Below, one piece after another: positions 1-11,803 of a DNA stretch of 64,000 bases. The position numbers were made by a program, and so were the translations under genes. The notes beneath the pieces were generated by a model, which saw only the letters and a program-made list of their open reading frames with translations, was not told the DNA's origin and ran no database searches. Within the stretch, counting starts at the first letter, position 1. Each line of letters opens with the position of its first letter. Source of the stretch: Ceratodon purpureus (Eukaryota; Streptophyta; Bryopsida; Pseudoditrichales; Ditrichaceae); NCBI GenBank assembly GCA_014871385.1, contig CM026423.1, positions 15,730,467 through 15,794,466 on the forward strand. Direction: 5' to 3'.

Positions 1-106
1 CTTCCCAGCCAAGATTCAGTTCGAGTTGGAGACGACCCCTGGCAAGATTCAGTTCGAGTTGGAGACGACCCCTGGTTGTGTGCGGTTGATGACGATACGC
101 TTCCCC
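1..106. repeat. Truncated end of a 75-bp tandem-repeat array
   Basis: The first 106 bases match the minisatellite at 35.8-36.46 kb, including its partial 33-bp internal duplication. The array is cut abruptly at 106/107, where the Mutator-like element begins. The rest of the array lies to the left of the window. Confidence 0.85.
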
Positions 107-500
107 TCGCCACTAAGGGCGGGGCAAAAGAGAGGGTCCGCGGAGGCTGCCCCGCCCTCGCCCTGCCCGCACCCTCCCCGCCCTGAGCCCCCGCCCGACC
201 TTGCAGCCCGACCCATTCTGGCCCTCCCCTCTTGCTCCCCGCTCTGTCCCGCTCCCCGCTCATGTCCCACTCCACTTCGCAGCTCGGAGCTCGGGCTCGC
301 AGGCACACTCCTTCCCCGCAGTTCACTGCTCCTCCTTCACTGCCCGTTCCCCATGTGTTCCCGAAGCATTTCCCAGAGTTCCCGATTAAATACCCGCCCC
401 CGAGACCCGGGGGGCGATAACCAAGTGATGCACTCTGATTTTTTCCTCTCCTCCCCTCACAAAAGTGCGACCTTGATTTTGGCTCCTCCTCTCTTTTTCC
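107..500. repeat. Left terminal inverted repeat of the MULE
   Basis: It aligns with the reverse complement of 5152-5545 with scattered substitutions. The sequence is very GC-rich in its outer 300 bp. The long translations across it on both strands are composition artefacts. Confidence 0.9.
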
Positions 501-685
501 AAAATTATTCTAAGTCCTTTTTCTCCAAAGCTCTCTTTTCTTCACAATGTCTCTTCAATTTATACATTCAATTAAGACCATTTTTGTATTATAAAGAATC
601 ATAAAGGACCTCATAATGAAGGATTAGTCAAAGGCAAAATTACAAAGTGGCAACACAATCAATGAAAAAACTGAAATCATAAACT

Positions 686-3600
686 TTACTTCACTGAAAT
701 CTCATGGTCACAGTTTTTGCAAAAAATAGAAATTGCTGCTCCCTCTATCAATGTTTTTGTAGCACAAATCTCACAAGTGACTTTGAGAAGCTTACGAAAA
801 ATCATCCTTTTCTGCTTGGATTGAGAAAGAAGCACATGTGAAGACCGCTTCAAAGGGGGGCGTGGAGCACTTGTTTCACCAACTTCCAAACTCTTCCGTT
901 TCTTCCCATGTCCCATTCTTGTTCGCTTCACATTCTCTTGGATGGAAGCAATAGAACCTCGGAGGGAAAGAGTAATTGTATTGGGCCTTTCAAAATTTGA
1001 AGGCTCCGATAATGTCCCTAAACAAGTTTGAATGGCTTGAAATTTGCGCTTGACCTCTTCTTCATTGTCACCATAAATAGTTGCTTGACATAGTGATTCG
1101 ATTTCACGTACCATGTTGAACAACTTCTCACGCATGTCACCAATCGAAGAAGCCTCCTCCCTTCCTACATCCGGTAGAGTTGGAGTCATATGCTCCATCA
1201 CCTCCATGTCGTCCATGTTGTTCTGTGGAGGCAATGGTTCCTCCACCACTTCATTTTCTTTGAGTCCTTCAAATAATACCTTCACAATCGATTGCACACC
1301 AAGTATGTGCTTGCAAGTGGAGACTCTATCGGGACAATCACAATAATGTGATTTCAATGAAACACTATACCATAAGTTGGGAGAAGTCTCACTCTTGACA
1401 TGAAAGAGGAGATGCTCCTCATCAACAACCTTCAAGACATCCATAGGAGAAGATTGATAAGACTTCAAAATTCGTTCTTCTCTTTTCAAACGACGTCTAT
1501 GAGCCTTGTCATTCCCTCTCCTTATGTACCGTTCCGAGTCACCTACAAGATTAAAAAATGAACTTAAACTCAAATAAATAAATATAATAAAATAAAATAA
1601 AATAAAATAAACACAATTACAAAACATAAATTAACATAATAAAATGAACATAAAATATAATAAAAAAACATACATAAATACAACCAAATAAACATACATA
1701 AATACATCAAATTAAACATAAAATAATATAGAAACATTCAATATAAATTTAAACTAAGCCTCAAGTTAAAAACATATTTACAAAAAGAAAACATAAATGA
1801 ATACAATAAAATAAATATAGAATAATATACGAATGAGGGACTTACTTAAACGTTGAGTCAATTGGAATTGACTCAATAATGTGGGTTGGCCCACAAGAGT
1901 GCCATCCTTGGCACTACCAACAATTGCCACAATGAGGTCACGAACGGACCGGTTCACTTTTCCTTGTAAAAAGGTGTACTTAATCAACTCCCAATGACTT
2001 TCAACATGGTTAGTTGTATCCATGCCTCCATAAGCAAATAACCTCCCAAATCAAGGCCACAACCTCCTCCAAGGACAAGTCAGGCCAGCCCATCCGGAAA
2101 TCACATATTTGGCAAAGGCCGGGATGTGTTGAAAGTCAACACAAAATCTTTTTAAATTCTCATCAAAGTGGTCTTCACTAGGGCAAAGCATGAGAACATG
2201 TAATGCCCTCCACACCCGATCCTTGTCTTCATTGGGCACCTTGGTTAACAAGTTTTCACTCCATGCCTTCATAGCATGGAAGTGACACAACAGAACTTGT
2301 CCACAAACTTGTGTTTTCGTACCATTTTCATAAATCCAACAATGAACATCATTGGTCACAACCTTTTGAATAGCATTCAAAGATGGCTTGTGTTTGTCAA
2401 TGATGATTGCGGAGGGTCTAACCTCTCCTAAAGATCCAAACACATGGGATAATACTATCTCTATAGCAAGACCCTCATGTCCCTCTTTAACATCATTGCT
2501 ACAAAGCATGTAAAAAACCGGAATTCCAATTCCATCTTGGTTTGGTACAATTGCAGCATAAAGAGGCAAACCATATTGGTTTGTTTTGAAAATAGAATCC
2601 AAAGCCCAAGAGTTATTACCTGAAAACCGTAAGGCCGATTTTCTCATGAAGTCATCTTGTATAACTACCACAAATGGTCTTTTCTGCGGGTCCTCATCCT
2701 TGGGTGCATAGGGTTGAGAATACAAAATCTTCCCTTGAGCTTGTAAATTGATAATCTCAATTTGTGCCGCATCCCAATCATCCTTCCGAAGTGCATCTAG
2801 ACACACCCAATGAAAAAGTTTAATACAAATTAGAACTTAAACATGGAAAAATATATATACATATAAAAAAAAATATAAACATAAATATGTAAACAAATAA
2901 AAAAATAAAAACACAAACATAAACATAAACATAAACATAAAAACAAATACAACTCAAACATGTAAAAAAATAAAAACAATTCAAACATGGAATAAAATAA
3001 AAATAAGAACATGAACATGAACATAAAAAAAAATTTAAAAAAAAATTAAAATATGGAAACAAATAAAAAAAATAGAAACAATTCAAACATGTAAAAAAAT
3101 AAAAAAATAAATACAATTGAAATGTGTAAACAAATAAAAAAATTTAAACATAAATATGTAATCAAATAAAAAAATATAAATAATTCGAACATGTAAAAAA
3201 TTAAAAAAATAAAAACTTAAACTTAAACTTAAAAATTAGAATAAATACAATTCAAACATGTTAAGAAATAAAAAATAAAAACAATTCAAACATGGAATGA
3301 AATTAAAAAAAAAAAAACATAAACTTAAGCTTAAAAATAAAAATAACTACAATTTAAGTATGTAAATAAATAAATACATAAATACGTACACATAAATATG
3401 AGCATAAAAAAATAAAATAAAAATAAAAAAAACAATTCACAATTCAAATATGTAAACAAATAAAAAAGTAAGACGACTTTAAACATGTAAAACAATAAAA
3501 ATAAAATAAAAACATACACATATATATAAAAATAAACATAAATTTATAGGAAAAGAATAAAATACCGTTGGTTCTCAAAGAGTATGCAAGTATTTGCACT

Positions 3601-4884
3601 TCTTTTTTGATGACGAAAAATCTAAACGTAGCACGTTCCACCTCCGATACACATTGTCTAAATTTCTCTTGAGCTTGAACCGACGTTGCTTCAATAGCCC
3701 TTGGAGAAAGCATGAACTTCAAGTTCTCCAATGCAATGACACAAGGGTGCACCGGGAGGAAAAAAAAGATCAGAATCGGAACCCGGAGTGTGACCACTAT
3801 GTTTGCTATGAACATAGATTGTAGCTTGAAGCTTACCATGAGGCAAGGTGTTTGAAAACTTTGACACATTGGGCTCCTCAACCTTCATTTGGAATTCACA
3901 ACCACATATACTAGAGGTTCTATTCCTTCTAGAGCCCTTATCATCGATAGGCTTGACATCAACCGTTCTCCTATGAGGACGGTTTTTGTTGTCTCCACGA
4001 TGCCAACGGTAATAAGTCACGGTCTTGCTTTTCCCCACACGGCATTTCACACGCCTTCTAAGCACAATGTACTTTGTGCAAAGTGCATCTAAAGTTGCAC
4101 TTAAGTTCTCCAATGGAACCTTCACCACCTCATCCCACAATTTCTTCTCTTGGCATACTTCACAAGAGTTCATACAATGTTGTATGAATGAAGATGGAAT
4201 TCCCCCCACCCAAATATCCGTACTCCATTGAGTACGAATGGCATTTGTTGTGGGGGTGATTGACAAATAATTCCCATTTTTGTCAATGTGTCCTCCATGG
4301 ACAATGGAAGGCCAAGACTCTATTGGTGGAATTTGTTTACCCTTTGTGTCATTCAAAGGGGATAAAACAAATCCACTTGGAAGTTCTACAACTTTCAACT
4401 TCACTTGAAGTTTTTGCCACCTCTCAATTGTAAGAAATTCCACATTTTGTGGTGTGGAAGGCCTATGAAGGTTGGAGAGGGGACAAAATAATGAATTTGC
4501 CTCATGAATTTGTTGATATGAGGGAAAATATCCTCCTCTTATACAATCAATCATGAGTGCAAGAAATTGGAGATTGAAGTGCACATATTTGGGGAATGTT
4601 TCAATAAGAATGTCTTCAAAAATTGATGTTGGACCTCCAATGTTGACATGCTCCACACCATCCTTTAACACCTCCTCCCAAGCCTCTAAAATCTCCTCAC
4701 CAACATCCTCCTCATCCTCCTCCAACTCTTCATTTGATGACAAGAAATGAGTTTCTTGAAACCCTAAATCTCCCATGTGCACACCTTGAAGAAATTCTTC
4801 CACCCCCACCATCTCACCAAAATCAACTTCAAAGTCGGAGGGATAAAAATTGTCATTCTCCATGTAGTCTCCATCTTCCCCCAT
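686..4884 (-). pseudogene. MULE transposase, three exons, one frameshift and one in-frame stop
   Basis: Exons 4884-3566, 2796-1846 and 1541-686 join in phase at GT-AG borders. Exon 1 carries an acidic N-terminus and a zinc-binding region with CGCEF and a HSKHSGH histidine cluster, resembling GCM/FAR1-type DNA-binding modules. Exon 2 carries the MULE DDE core: WALDSIFKT (first Asp), IIIDKHKPS (second) and CHFHAMKAW. Exon 3 carries a SWIM finger (CDC...CKH) and ends in a CxxC...CxxC zinc ribbon. Two lesions are visible. An eight-base A run at 3760-3767 shifts the frame between LFF and the expected LPVHP continuation. A TGA at 2053-2051 falls where the reading frame continues unbroken on both sides, after a LWP motif. 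The protein would be about 1,040 aa without these. The start at 4884 is the first ATG and lies just inside the right end of the element. Confidence 0.85.
2820..3565 (-). other. AT-rich low-complexity intron of the MULE transposase
   Basis: This intron is a degenerate run of A-rich, CAATTCAAACATG-like units of variable length. It has GT-AG borders at 3565/2797. Long minus-strand open frames here are rich in Phe/Tyr only because of composition. Confidence 0.7.
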
Positions 4885-5905
4885 CTCTCACACCAATGCT
4901 TGACACAATGTGTACCCTAAAACCATCTCCAATCTCCATTTAGCATACCATAGTCAAATGAAAATATACTAAACCCTAATTTATTACAACCTCAAAAATC
5001 ATGTCTTACAAAGCAATAAATACAAACTTATGTAGAAGTACAAGACAAGAGATGCATTGCACAATTGAATGAAGAATAAATGAACAATAATGAGTGGTAC
5101 GTACCTTCAACTGTTGGAGGATGAAATGTGCCTTCTCAAGTGTGGGAGAAGGGAAAAAGAGAGGAGGAGCCAAAATGAAGGTCGCAGTTCTGTGAGGGGA
5201 GGAGAGGAAAAAATCAGAGTGCATCACTTGGTTATCGCCCCCCGGGTCTCGGGGGCGGGTATTTAATTGGGAACTCTGGGGAACGCTTCGGGAACACATG
5301 GGGAACGGGCAGTGAAGGAGGAGCAGTGAACTGCGGGGAAGGAGTGTGCCTGCGAGCTCGAGCTGCGAGCTGCGAAGGGAGCGGGACAGGAGCGGGGAGC
5401 GGGACAAAGCAGGGAGCCGGAGCGGAAGACCAGAATGGGTCGGGCTGCAAGGTCAGGCGGGGGCTCAGGGCGGGGGAGGGTGCGGGCAGGGCGAGGGCGG
5501 GGCAGCCTCCGCGGACCCTCTCTTTTGCCCCGCCCTTAGTGGCGACCCAATCATGAAATTTCAAGTAGCAACACAACTTTTGAGGCCCCGATTCCTGGAT
5601 CACCCATCGGCCATGCCGTGACCAAACCCAGTACCACAAGAATTGGTTACAAACTCAATTACCAACCACCACCAATACATCCAGACTATCATATTCTGCC
5701 TCTCTCCAAAACCTAGAAGGACCATAATCTTATTCTTCACGTCAAAAACTTCGTGACCCTCTATCGCACTTACAGAAAGCTAGCGATCAGAACAATCGGA
5801 ACCCTTGCATCACCAGCAAACAAACGCAAACTTCACAAACTTTACCAGTTCAAAAACTCTGCTCAAACCTATCAAATCGCTCACAGGCTTTTGAAATACA
5901 CTCAC

Positions 5906-6043
5906 CAAATAAGTCTATAATCGTCGGTAAAGCAGACACAAGATCCAGATGAGCACCGACCAGCGTCAACACATCGTTATCGAAAGAATCTCGCCTCTGT
6001 AGAAGTGCCCCTTCCAGATTCCTCGCCCATGGCACACAAACCC
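5906..6043 (-). other. Exon-like fragment of an unrecognised host gene
   Basis: A 138-base stretch is open throughout in one frame and bounded by a good acceptor (CTGTGCAG) and donor (GTGAGT) on the minus strand. Its product includes RDSFDNDVLTLVGAHLDLVS and continues SALPTIIDLF. I do not recognise the family. In copy B the same exon is split by the 18-kb element. This is probably one exon of a duplicated gene fragment; no complete gene can be assembled here. Confidence 0.45.
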
Positions 6044-6128
6044 CTGCACAGTAACCAAAGCTGCGGAATCACAAGAGTCTCAACTAAGTAGCCATTTTGA
6101 ACAAAGAACAAAGATGCACATTCATGAG

Positions 6129-6866
6129 GGGGGGAAGCATGGTAAAGTGGACCACAAAAGTGCTTAGCTCATTGTCAATTTCTGCCATTCTTGCAAATAC
6201 TAGAAAAAGTGGCATCATCATTTACGAGATGTTGAGAAAAAGTTTGGATATGGAAAACAGACTTGGTTATAAAGAGTGTGGGGAAGTTCTAAACGGATTC
6301 GCGGCTTCTACGATGTCGAACGAGAACCGCAAAGTGGGACAAAGTGAAAGCTGTCATTTGAAAAAGTGATAAGAAGATGGGGAATTTTGTTCAGAAATCA
6401 CTTTCGATTTCGACGACACCTCTGTTTCTTAATTGCGGTTGTAGAAATGACCATGACTAAGTTCAAATGAAAGTTTGGGCGGACGAAAAGTATTTCAAGG
6501 ACGTTTTTAAAACACTGTTTTCTGTGAAACTTTTTGTGAGGTTTTTTTCACCGAACATTGTTTTTTAAATTGGAAAAAACATCCTCTATAGACAATAGAG
6601 GTGGCCAAGTGAAGAAATTAAGACTTTGGAAAAGTTCATTTTTATGATTTATAACTAGCAGTCAAATTAAGTTTCAATTGAAGAGGTTTCTTTTATGGAG
6701 ATGCCTAGAAGATACCTTATGACACCTTAAAAAGTAACTAAAATGCTCAAAAACTACACCAAAATGCTCAAAATCAGCTTTGAGCTTTGAAAAACAGCAC
6801 ACTTCATATTCTCTTCTTATTGATCACAAATTGCACTTTGTGGTCCACTTTACCATGCTTCCTCCC
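6129..6866. mobile_element. 738-bp non-autonomous TIR element inserted in copy A
   Basis: The ends are GGGGGGAAGCATGGTAAAGT and its inverted match beginning GGGAGGAAGCATGG, giving about 36 bp of inverted repeat that continues into GGACCACAAA. The flanking 4-bp duplication is TGAG, and copy B (around 35070) reads CATTCATGAGCTGC without the insert, which fixes both borders. There is no substantial coding frame. A relative lies at 40758-41494. The superfamily is unclear because a 4-bp duplication fits no common plant MITE class cleanly. Confidence 0.9.
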
Positions 6867-6970
6867 TGAGCTGCAAATGGCTCCATAAGACATCATCGCA
6901 GACTTCTCTTTAACGACTGCCTTAATTCTCGCTCTCAAAACAAACCCCCTTCACAAACAATCACCCGGAC

Positions 6971-7424
6971 TCCATATCCGGTGCCGACTTGGTAGCCGAG
7001 CTCGCGCGCTCGGCTTCAGTTATTTCCCGGGTCAGTCACCAGAAATCTCTCTGAAACACAATTCACCACAACGCAAACTGCCCACTCCCTGTGGATGTCC
7101 AGAAATAGCTCACATCCAACATATTTCCCATCAAGTATCAACGTGTGCTGCAAATGCAGCCTCCTTTACAGCAAGGCTGCTGCGTTAGGTACAGTACTAC
7201 AGTACATTACGAAGTACGAGCCCGCCAATCTCGCCTCGATCAGCATGAGGGCATTCTACTTTCCATAAACGGATTGAGAAAGCTGCACTCGGCGACTGGT
7301 TCGAGTCATCGACAGTCAATTCCATGCGATTCAAACACGTTCGGCATTCTGACTGGTTTACCGGCTTACCTTTAACTTCACCATTTCATTCTACCTTGAG
7401 GAAGCTGTGACCCTCTTGCATATG
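6971..7424. other. Promoter-side intergenic DNA of the germin-like gene
   Basis: No coding frame is supported. It contains a GC-rich palindromic stretch near 7005 (GCCGAGCTCGCGCGCTCGGC), just after the break in duplication copy A. Confidence 0.5.
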
Positions 7425-7434
7425 TATATAATAT
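7425..7434 (+). promoter_or_regulatory. Candidate TATA box for the germin-like gene
   Basis: TATATAATAT lies about 290 bp upstream of the start codon. This spacing suits a short leader containing the 48-bp intron described next. Confidence 0.5.
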
Positions 7435-7660
7435 GGACACCCATTCGCCTGATTCGATGTGCTGTCTCATTCTTCAGTTTGTTCCTCTTCACCTCGGAGC
7501 ATCTGTTGTTCAGTCGCATCGTCAGGTACAGTGTTGGTTTACACATCTATCAGGTAGCAACTGTTGGTTCCCGACGCGCTGTTTACTATTGATCTGCTGT
7601 GGTAGCTGAAAGGCGTAGAGAGGCTGGAAGGTGAAGAGATCAGTTCGAATTACTAACTGG

Positions 7661-7708
7661 GTGAGTTTTGAGATAGGGTGACTGATCGACTGCATTGCTT
7701 GGTTTCAG
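7661..7708 (+). other. Probable 5' UTR intron of the germin-like gene
   Basis: A strong donor (GTGAGT at 7661) and acceptor (TTTCAG ending at 7708) bracket 48 bases, ten bases before the ATG at 7719. The intron is inferred from splice consensus only. Confidence 0.45.
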
Positions 7709-7718
7709 GTGATCGAAG

Positions 7719-8333
7719 ATGGCTGCTCGTGTGTTGCTCGCGGTGATGGCTACTATGGCCCTGGTCATGGTAGTGCAGGCCTCAGATCCAGAGCTCACGA
7801 CCGACTACTTTGTCCCGATGGGAACTGACAAGGCTACTCTCACCGGCGACTACTTCACGTCTATGGTGTTCCGCGGAATGCCTGCCATTGTTGCCCCCGC
7901 GAAGATCGGCGTCAAGCGCATCACGTCCGACTCATTCCCGGTGCTGACGGGTCTCGGCGTCTCCACCGCTATGATCAAGTACCTTCCCGGCGGGATCAAC
8001 CCTCCCCACACTCACCCCAGGGGTACAGAGGTTCTCTACGTGATGGAGGGGACCTTGACGGTGGGTTTGGTCGACACCACCAACAAGTTGTTCATGAAGG
8101 TGTTGGAGAAGGGTGATGTGTTCGTCTTCCCCAAGGGATTGGTGCACTACCAGATCAACAATGGCAACAAGCCCGTTACCGTGTTCGTGAGCTTCAGCAG
8201 CTCCAACCCTGGCACTGTGTCGTTGCCCGTGACTTTGTTCGGCTCAGGCATCCCTGACGATGTGCTAACCGCTGGATTCAAGGTCGACCGCCATGTGGTG
8301 AACCGGCTCCAGGCCGCACAGGGCCAGAAGTAA
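7719..8333 (+). CDS. Germin-like protein (secreted cupin)
   Basis: This intact 204-aa intronless frame has a hydrophobic signal peptide (about residues 1-21), so it should be secreted to the apoplast. Cupin motif 1 is present as GGINPPHTHPRGTEV (the two His and the Glu bind metal), and motif 2 as GDVFVFPKGLVHYQIN (third His). Family members are manganese enzymes with oxalate oxidase or superoxide dismutase activity, or are catalytically quiet; which applies here cannot be told. The protein has no cysteine at all, so it lacks the N-terminal disulphide of seed-plant germins, a feature I associate with bryophyte-type members. A TATA box, a leader intron and an AATAAA at 8413 support a working gene. 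Its codon use is GC-rich compared with its AT-rich transposon surroundings. Confidence 0.95.
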   Translation: MAARVLLAVMATMALVMVVQASDPELTTDYFVPMGTDKATLTGDYFTSMVFRGMPAIVAPAKIGVKRITSDSFPVLTGLGVSTAMIKYLPGGINPPHTHPRGTEVLYVMEGTLTVGLVDTTNKLFMKVLEKGDVFVFPKGLVHYQINNGNKPVTVFVSFSSSNPGTVSLPVTLFGSGIPDDVLTAGFKVDRHVVNRLQAAQGQK

Positions 8334-8412
8334 GCGTAGATGCAGACTGGATCTGGTAATCTCGAAGAGAGCCATTGATAAATGCAGCTGTGATTTGAAG
8401 TTATTCTTTTCA

Positions 8413-8418
8413 AATAAA
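8413..8418 (+). terminator. Polyadenylation signal of the germin-like gene
   Basis: AATAAA lies 80 bases after the stop codon. Confidence 0.5.
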
Positions 8419-8419
8419 A

Positions 8420-11400
8420 ATCAACGGAACAAGACTTTGTTGTTCTTCAATTCGGAAAATGGGTGCCGTGCCAGAAGTTAAAAGCCATATCAGCTTTCGT
8501 AAATGTTTTTGTCTGGATCCTGAGAGATGTCTAATGCTAATGCCCACTGCACAGCTAGTTCCGTTGAAACTGCGCCTGTGGCAACGCATTCAGTTTGCCA
8601 CGCACAAACTTTTTTCCAGTAGTGAAGGTGTTCACGTCGTTGATCCTTAGTGCAGCTTGCGAGCGACTCATGTCGGTGCCAAGCCCAGCAGAAAGAACAT
8701 ATCTCAAACTCACACCTGCTCTTTCAAGAGCTTTAGGCTTGCAAGGACGTATCTCCGTCGCTGGCAATCGCTTCTCCCCCCACCCAAGTCAATATGTTTC
8801 CATACGCTTCGTTCTTTCGTGTGCAGGGTTTCATCCAGAGCCAGGCCATGCAGCTAGCCTCAGCAGGTCAGGCCATCATCAAAGATTAGAACGCGGTCAG
8901 AATTCATCGTTTCGAGCCGTTTATCCTACAAGCTGCCACCGATATTGCTTATTTTCGATCGACGCAGTAAACCTTTGCACTGATTCGTACCCATGAACGA
9001 TGCTGTCTGCGAAATCCAGTACACATTGTAGGTCAAGACGTCTGCCCGGCGGGCAGAATACTCACCGGTTCCTGTGTTTGCAAATTGCAGCTGGGAAGAG
9101 CAGACAAATAAACTGACGTGTTCTGTTCAACAACAACATCGATCGTTCTCCCGACAATCTCTCGTGCCAAATATGGTTGACATGTACGTCCGGTTTAGAG
9201 TGTAGTTCATTTCTACCTTGTTGGTCGGAACGGGCCACCTTCCTTCTGTCGCAGCATTTCAATGTGAAATGGATTTTTGTATTTATGTATACCTGCAAGT
9301 GATATTAATCTTTGTGGCATATAAAAGCAGAGTCCAAATCAGGGATGCATTGGTTGTGAAGTGCGTTTGGAGCTTTCGCACTGGTTTGGGTTTGATTTTG
9401 TTGGATCTGACTGAAGTGCATTCTGGCCTGATCGGAAACCTTGTTAGAGCATACTCACCGCGTGGGATCCCTTGCCTGTATCTGGACGATTTATCTGGAC
9501 AGCAGTGAAAACCTCGCAACGCAGTCCTATACCGGACTGGATCCTCAATCTGGGTTACTTACTTCGTTTTCGAGGATTGAAAGATGCTATCCACATTGCT
9601 GATTCAATCAAATTTTATTATTTGTTTTCACGTGTGCGGTGATTTTGAAGTATTGTATTAGGGTTTGAAGTGGGAGCATGCTAAAATGTGGTTTACAGTT
9701 TTACATTTCTAGGAGTCCAGGGTGTTGTGTCTAGTGCTGTATGTGGAAATTGGGAAAAGACTCATCTCTCTGCAGACTGCAGATCTTGAATCTAGAATTG
9801 AGAAAGTATGAGCTGGGGCCAAACACTTTACTTTAGCAAATGATAAGTTGTAGAGATCTTGAAATTTGTGGTTATCACTAGAAGCCCTTTGTCTCATCAC
9901 TTCATAAGATCTCTCTTTCCCTTTTTCTATCATTGAGTTATTTATCTCAGAACTGTTTTTATTTATTTATTTAGAGACATCCATATTGTTATGACATTAT
10001 TGTACATCATGTCACTTTAGTGCATGATGGATCCTCTTAGTGTGTTTTTTTTCCTTCGCATCCATGACAACTTACATGCAAATTGTGCTATATCTTGCAT
10101 TCATTTAAATTTAGTGCCAAAGGTGGATTTAGAAAATTATGAATATGGAAACTAGTCAATCTTCTATTTAGTCCAAGGTGTCCAATTAGACATTGCTAAT
10201 GGACTTGGAAATTTTTATTTTCATTTAAAAGGGTACTAGATTTGGGGTACTTTGGCTATCATTCTTATAGCAACAAATTATTTGTTGCTTCATCATTTGT
10301 CGATATATAACATGTTATATAGTATGTCGATAGCATTTATGTTCACAACTATTTTTAAAAACATTTGTAAACCAAAAAAAAAAAGAAAAAAAAAGAGAAA
10401 TTATCTTAATGAGATTTGTCTATTTTAAGACATTTGAGGCTGTTATTAGTAATTTAAAATAAAAATAAAAAACAAACTTTCAAAAAATGAACATTGTTTT
10501 TTAAAGATTTTTTTTTCTTCATCTAATTAACAAAACTAAAAATAAATTTGATGATATATAATTTAAAAATCTTTAAAATGTGTATTGGAGAAATAATCAA
10601 AGTATCCATTAAAGAAGATACAACATCATCTTAAAGAATTTAAAGAGCAAGAATTTACATCAAAGGAGAAGTTTGACGAGCAGACAAGAAGTCATTCTAT
10701 TCACAAGTCAAAAGTGGCTTTATTGGGAATCAAAAGCAGCTTGATTAGGGATCTTATTGGAAGAAGCTCAATAGAAGTAGGATTAGGAATGAGCAGAGGC
10801 TATTGCTGCTATATGTAAGGGGACTACTAATTCAACCACCTTTTACGTCGTCTTTTTGTTGGGAATTAGAGCATCTCCACCCCTACGCTTGACGCGAGGC
10901 CGCGGAGCTCTATTGCAGGCCCGAACAGAAAGTAGGCTCCCAATGGGAGTCACGTAACGGCCACTTGCCTTGCGGGCTCCTAAAAAACCTTCTACTCTGA
11001 GTTTGGTATACTCTGGCACTCTGTTGCGCCCCAATTTTGCTCAGAATCTCATGATTTCAAACTAAATGTGGACTGGTCGTGCTCGTGCAGTGTCGGTGGC
11101 CCTCGCGTCGATGCTGCAGACCAATCGCACATCTCGAAGTATGACAAAAAGTTGGCCGTGGCCACGTAGGGATGGGGGATTCAATTAATTGCCAGCCACG
11201 GGAGTGTTCTCGGGCCCTGAATTGGCCACTTCGCATGTCTCACACCTTGTGCAGAGGTGCGGATACTCTTAACAAGATTACGAATCAAATCTAAAAATCT
11301 AGTCAACACTCTAATCCAATTGAAACTTTTAATCAATTCTTAAATAGAAACATGGTTAAACAAGATTTTAGGGCATAATGGTTCCATCTTCAGATATTTT

Positions 11401-11801
11401 CATACCGGTAAAACATATATCATTTGCAAGTATCCAATTAAACCCAAATGTTAATTGAGGATAAAGCATAGTATTCAATCAAATCATAGAAAGCAGAAAA
11501 TAGGATACAATCACAGATGTAAAAACTCATAGTCCATGATTAACAATTGTACACAACGAAAGACTGCAATGGAATAATTCCTCCATGTCAAAGAGGAGTT
11601 TACACTGTTATCCAATGTTCATCTGGACACCAGTTACCTCGAATGGTTGAAGGGACTACATAAGCACTGATCTCCGGAGTCCATGTTATTATTTGACATT
11701 TCTGTTGATACAGCCTTAGCCCAAATTTCGATGTATCCCATTCTCCCGTGTCCAAATATTTTGCAAAAGCTTTGTAAAACATAAACCTACACTTCAGTCA
11801 C
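8420..11801. other. Intergenic DNA without a supported gene
   Basis: Only short frames occur. From about 9,590 to 10,640 it is AT-rich with A/T homopolymers. A 28-base stretch at 10844-10871 (TACGTCGTCTTTTTGTTGGG...) recurs in direct orientation at 15648-15675 with two differences. The reason is unknown. Confidence 0.6.
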
Positions 11802-11803
11802 TA

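Larger units (their letters stand above)
107..5545 (-). mobile_element. Mutator-like element (MULE) with 394-bp terminal inverted repeats
   Basis: Positions 107-500 and 5152-5545 are near-identical inverted repeats starting TCGCCACTAAGGGCGGGGC. Between them lies a three-exon transposase gene on the minus strand with a MULE DDE core and SWIM finger. Long inverted repeats and this protein type are hallmarks of MULEs. The expected 9-bp target duplication is missing: the left flank is CGCTTCCCC and the right flank CCCAATCAT. The two flanks may therefore come from different loci after recombination or deletion. The transposase is broken, so the element is probably no longer autonomous. Confidence 0.88.
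4933..6970. repeat. Duplicated locus, copy A
   Basis: After removal of the element at 6129-6866, this stretch matches 15871-16945 joined to 34938-35172 at roughly 98-99% by eye. The copy starts inside the MULE right end and runs into flanking DNA that includes an exon-like segment. Identity stops near 6970 (after CAATCACCCG), where copy B continues with a different sequence. The shared MULE/flank junction shows that the locus was duplicated after the MULE arrived, rather than hit twice. Confidence 0.92.

Noticed and set aside
26..604. 192-codon plus-strand frame at the window start
   Set aside because: It runs from the 75-bp array into the GC-rich MULE end; similar frames appear wherever that inverted end occurs.
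2820..3519. Phe/Tyr-rich minus-strand frames resembling membrane proteins
   Set aside because: They lie in an A-rich intron of the MULE transposase and reflect base composition only.
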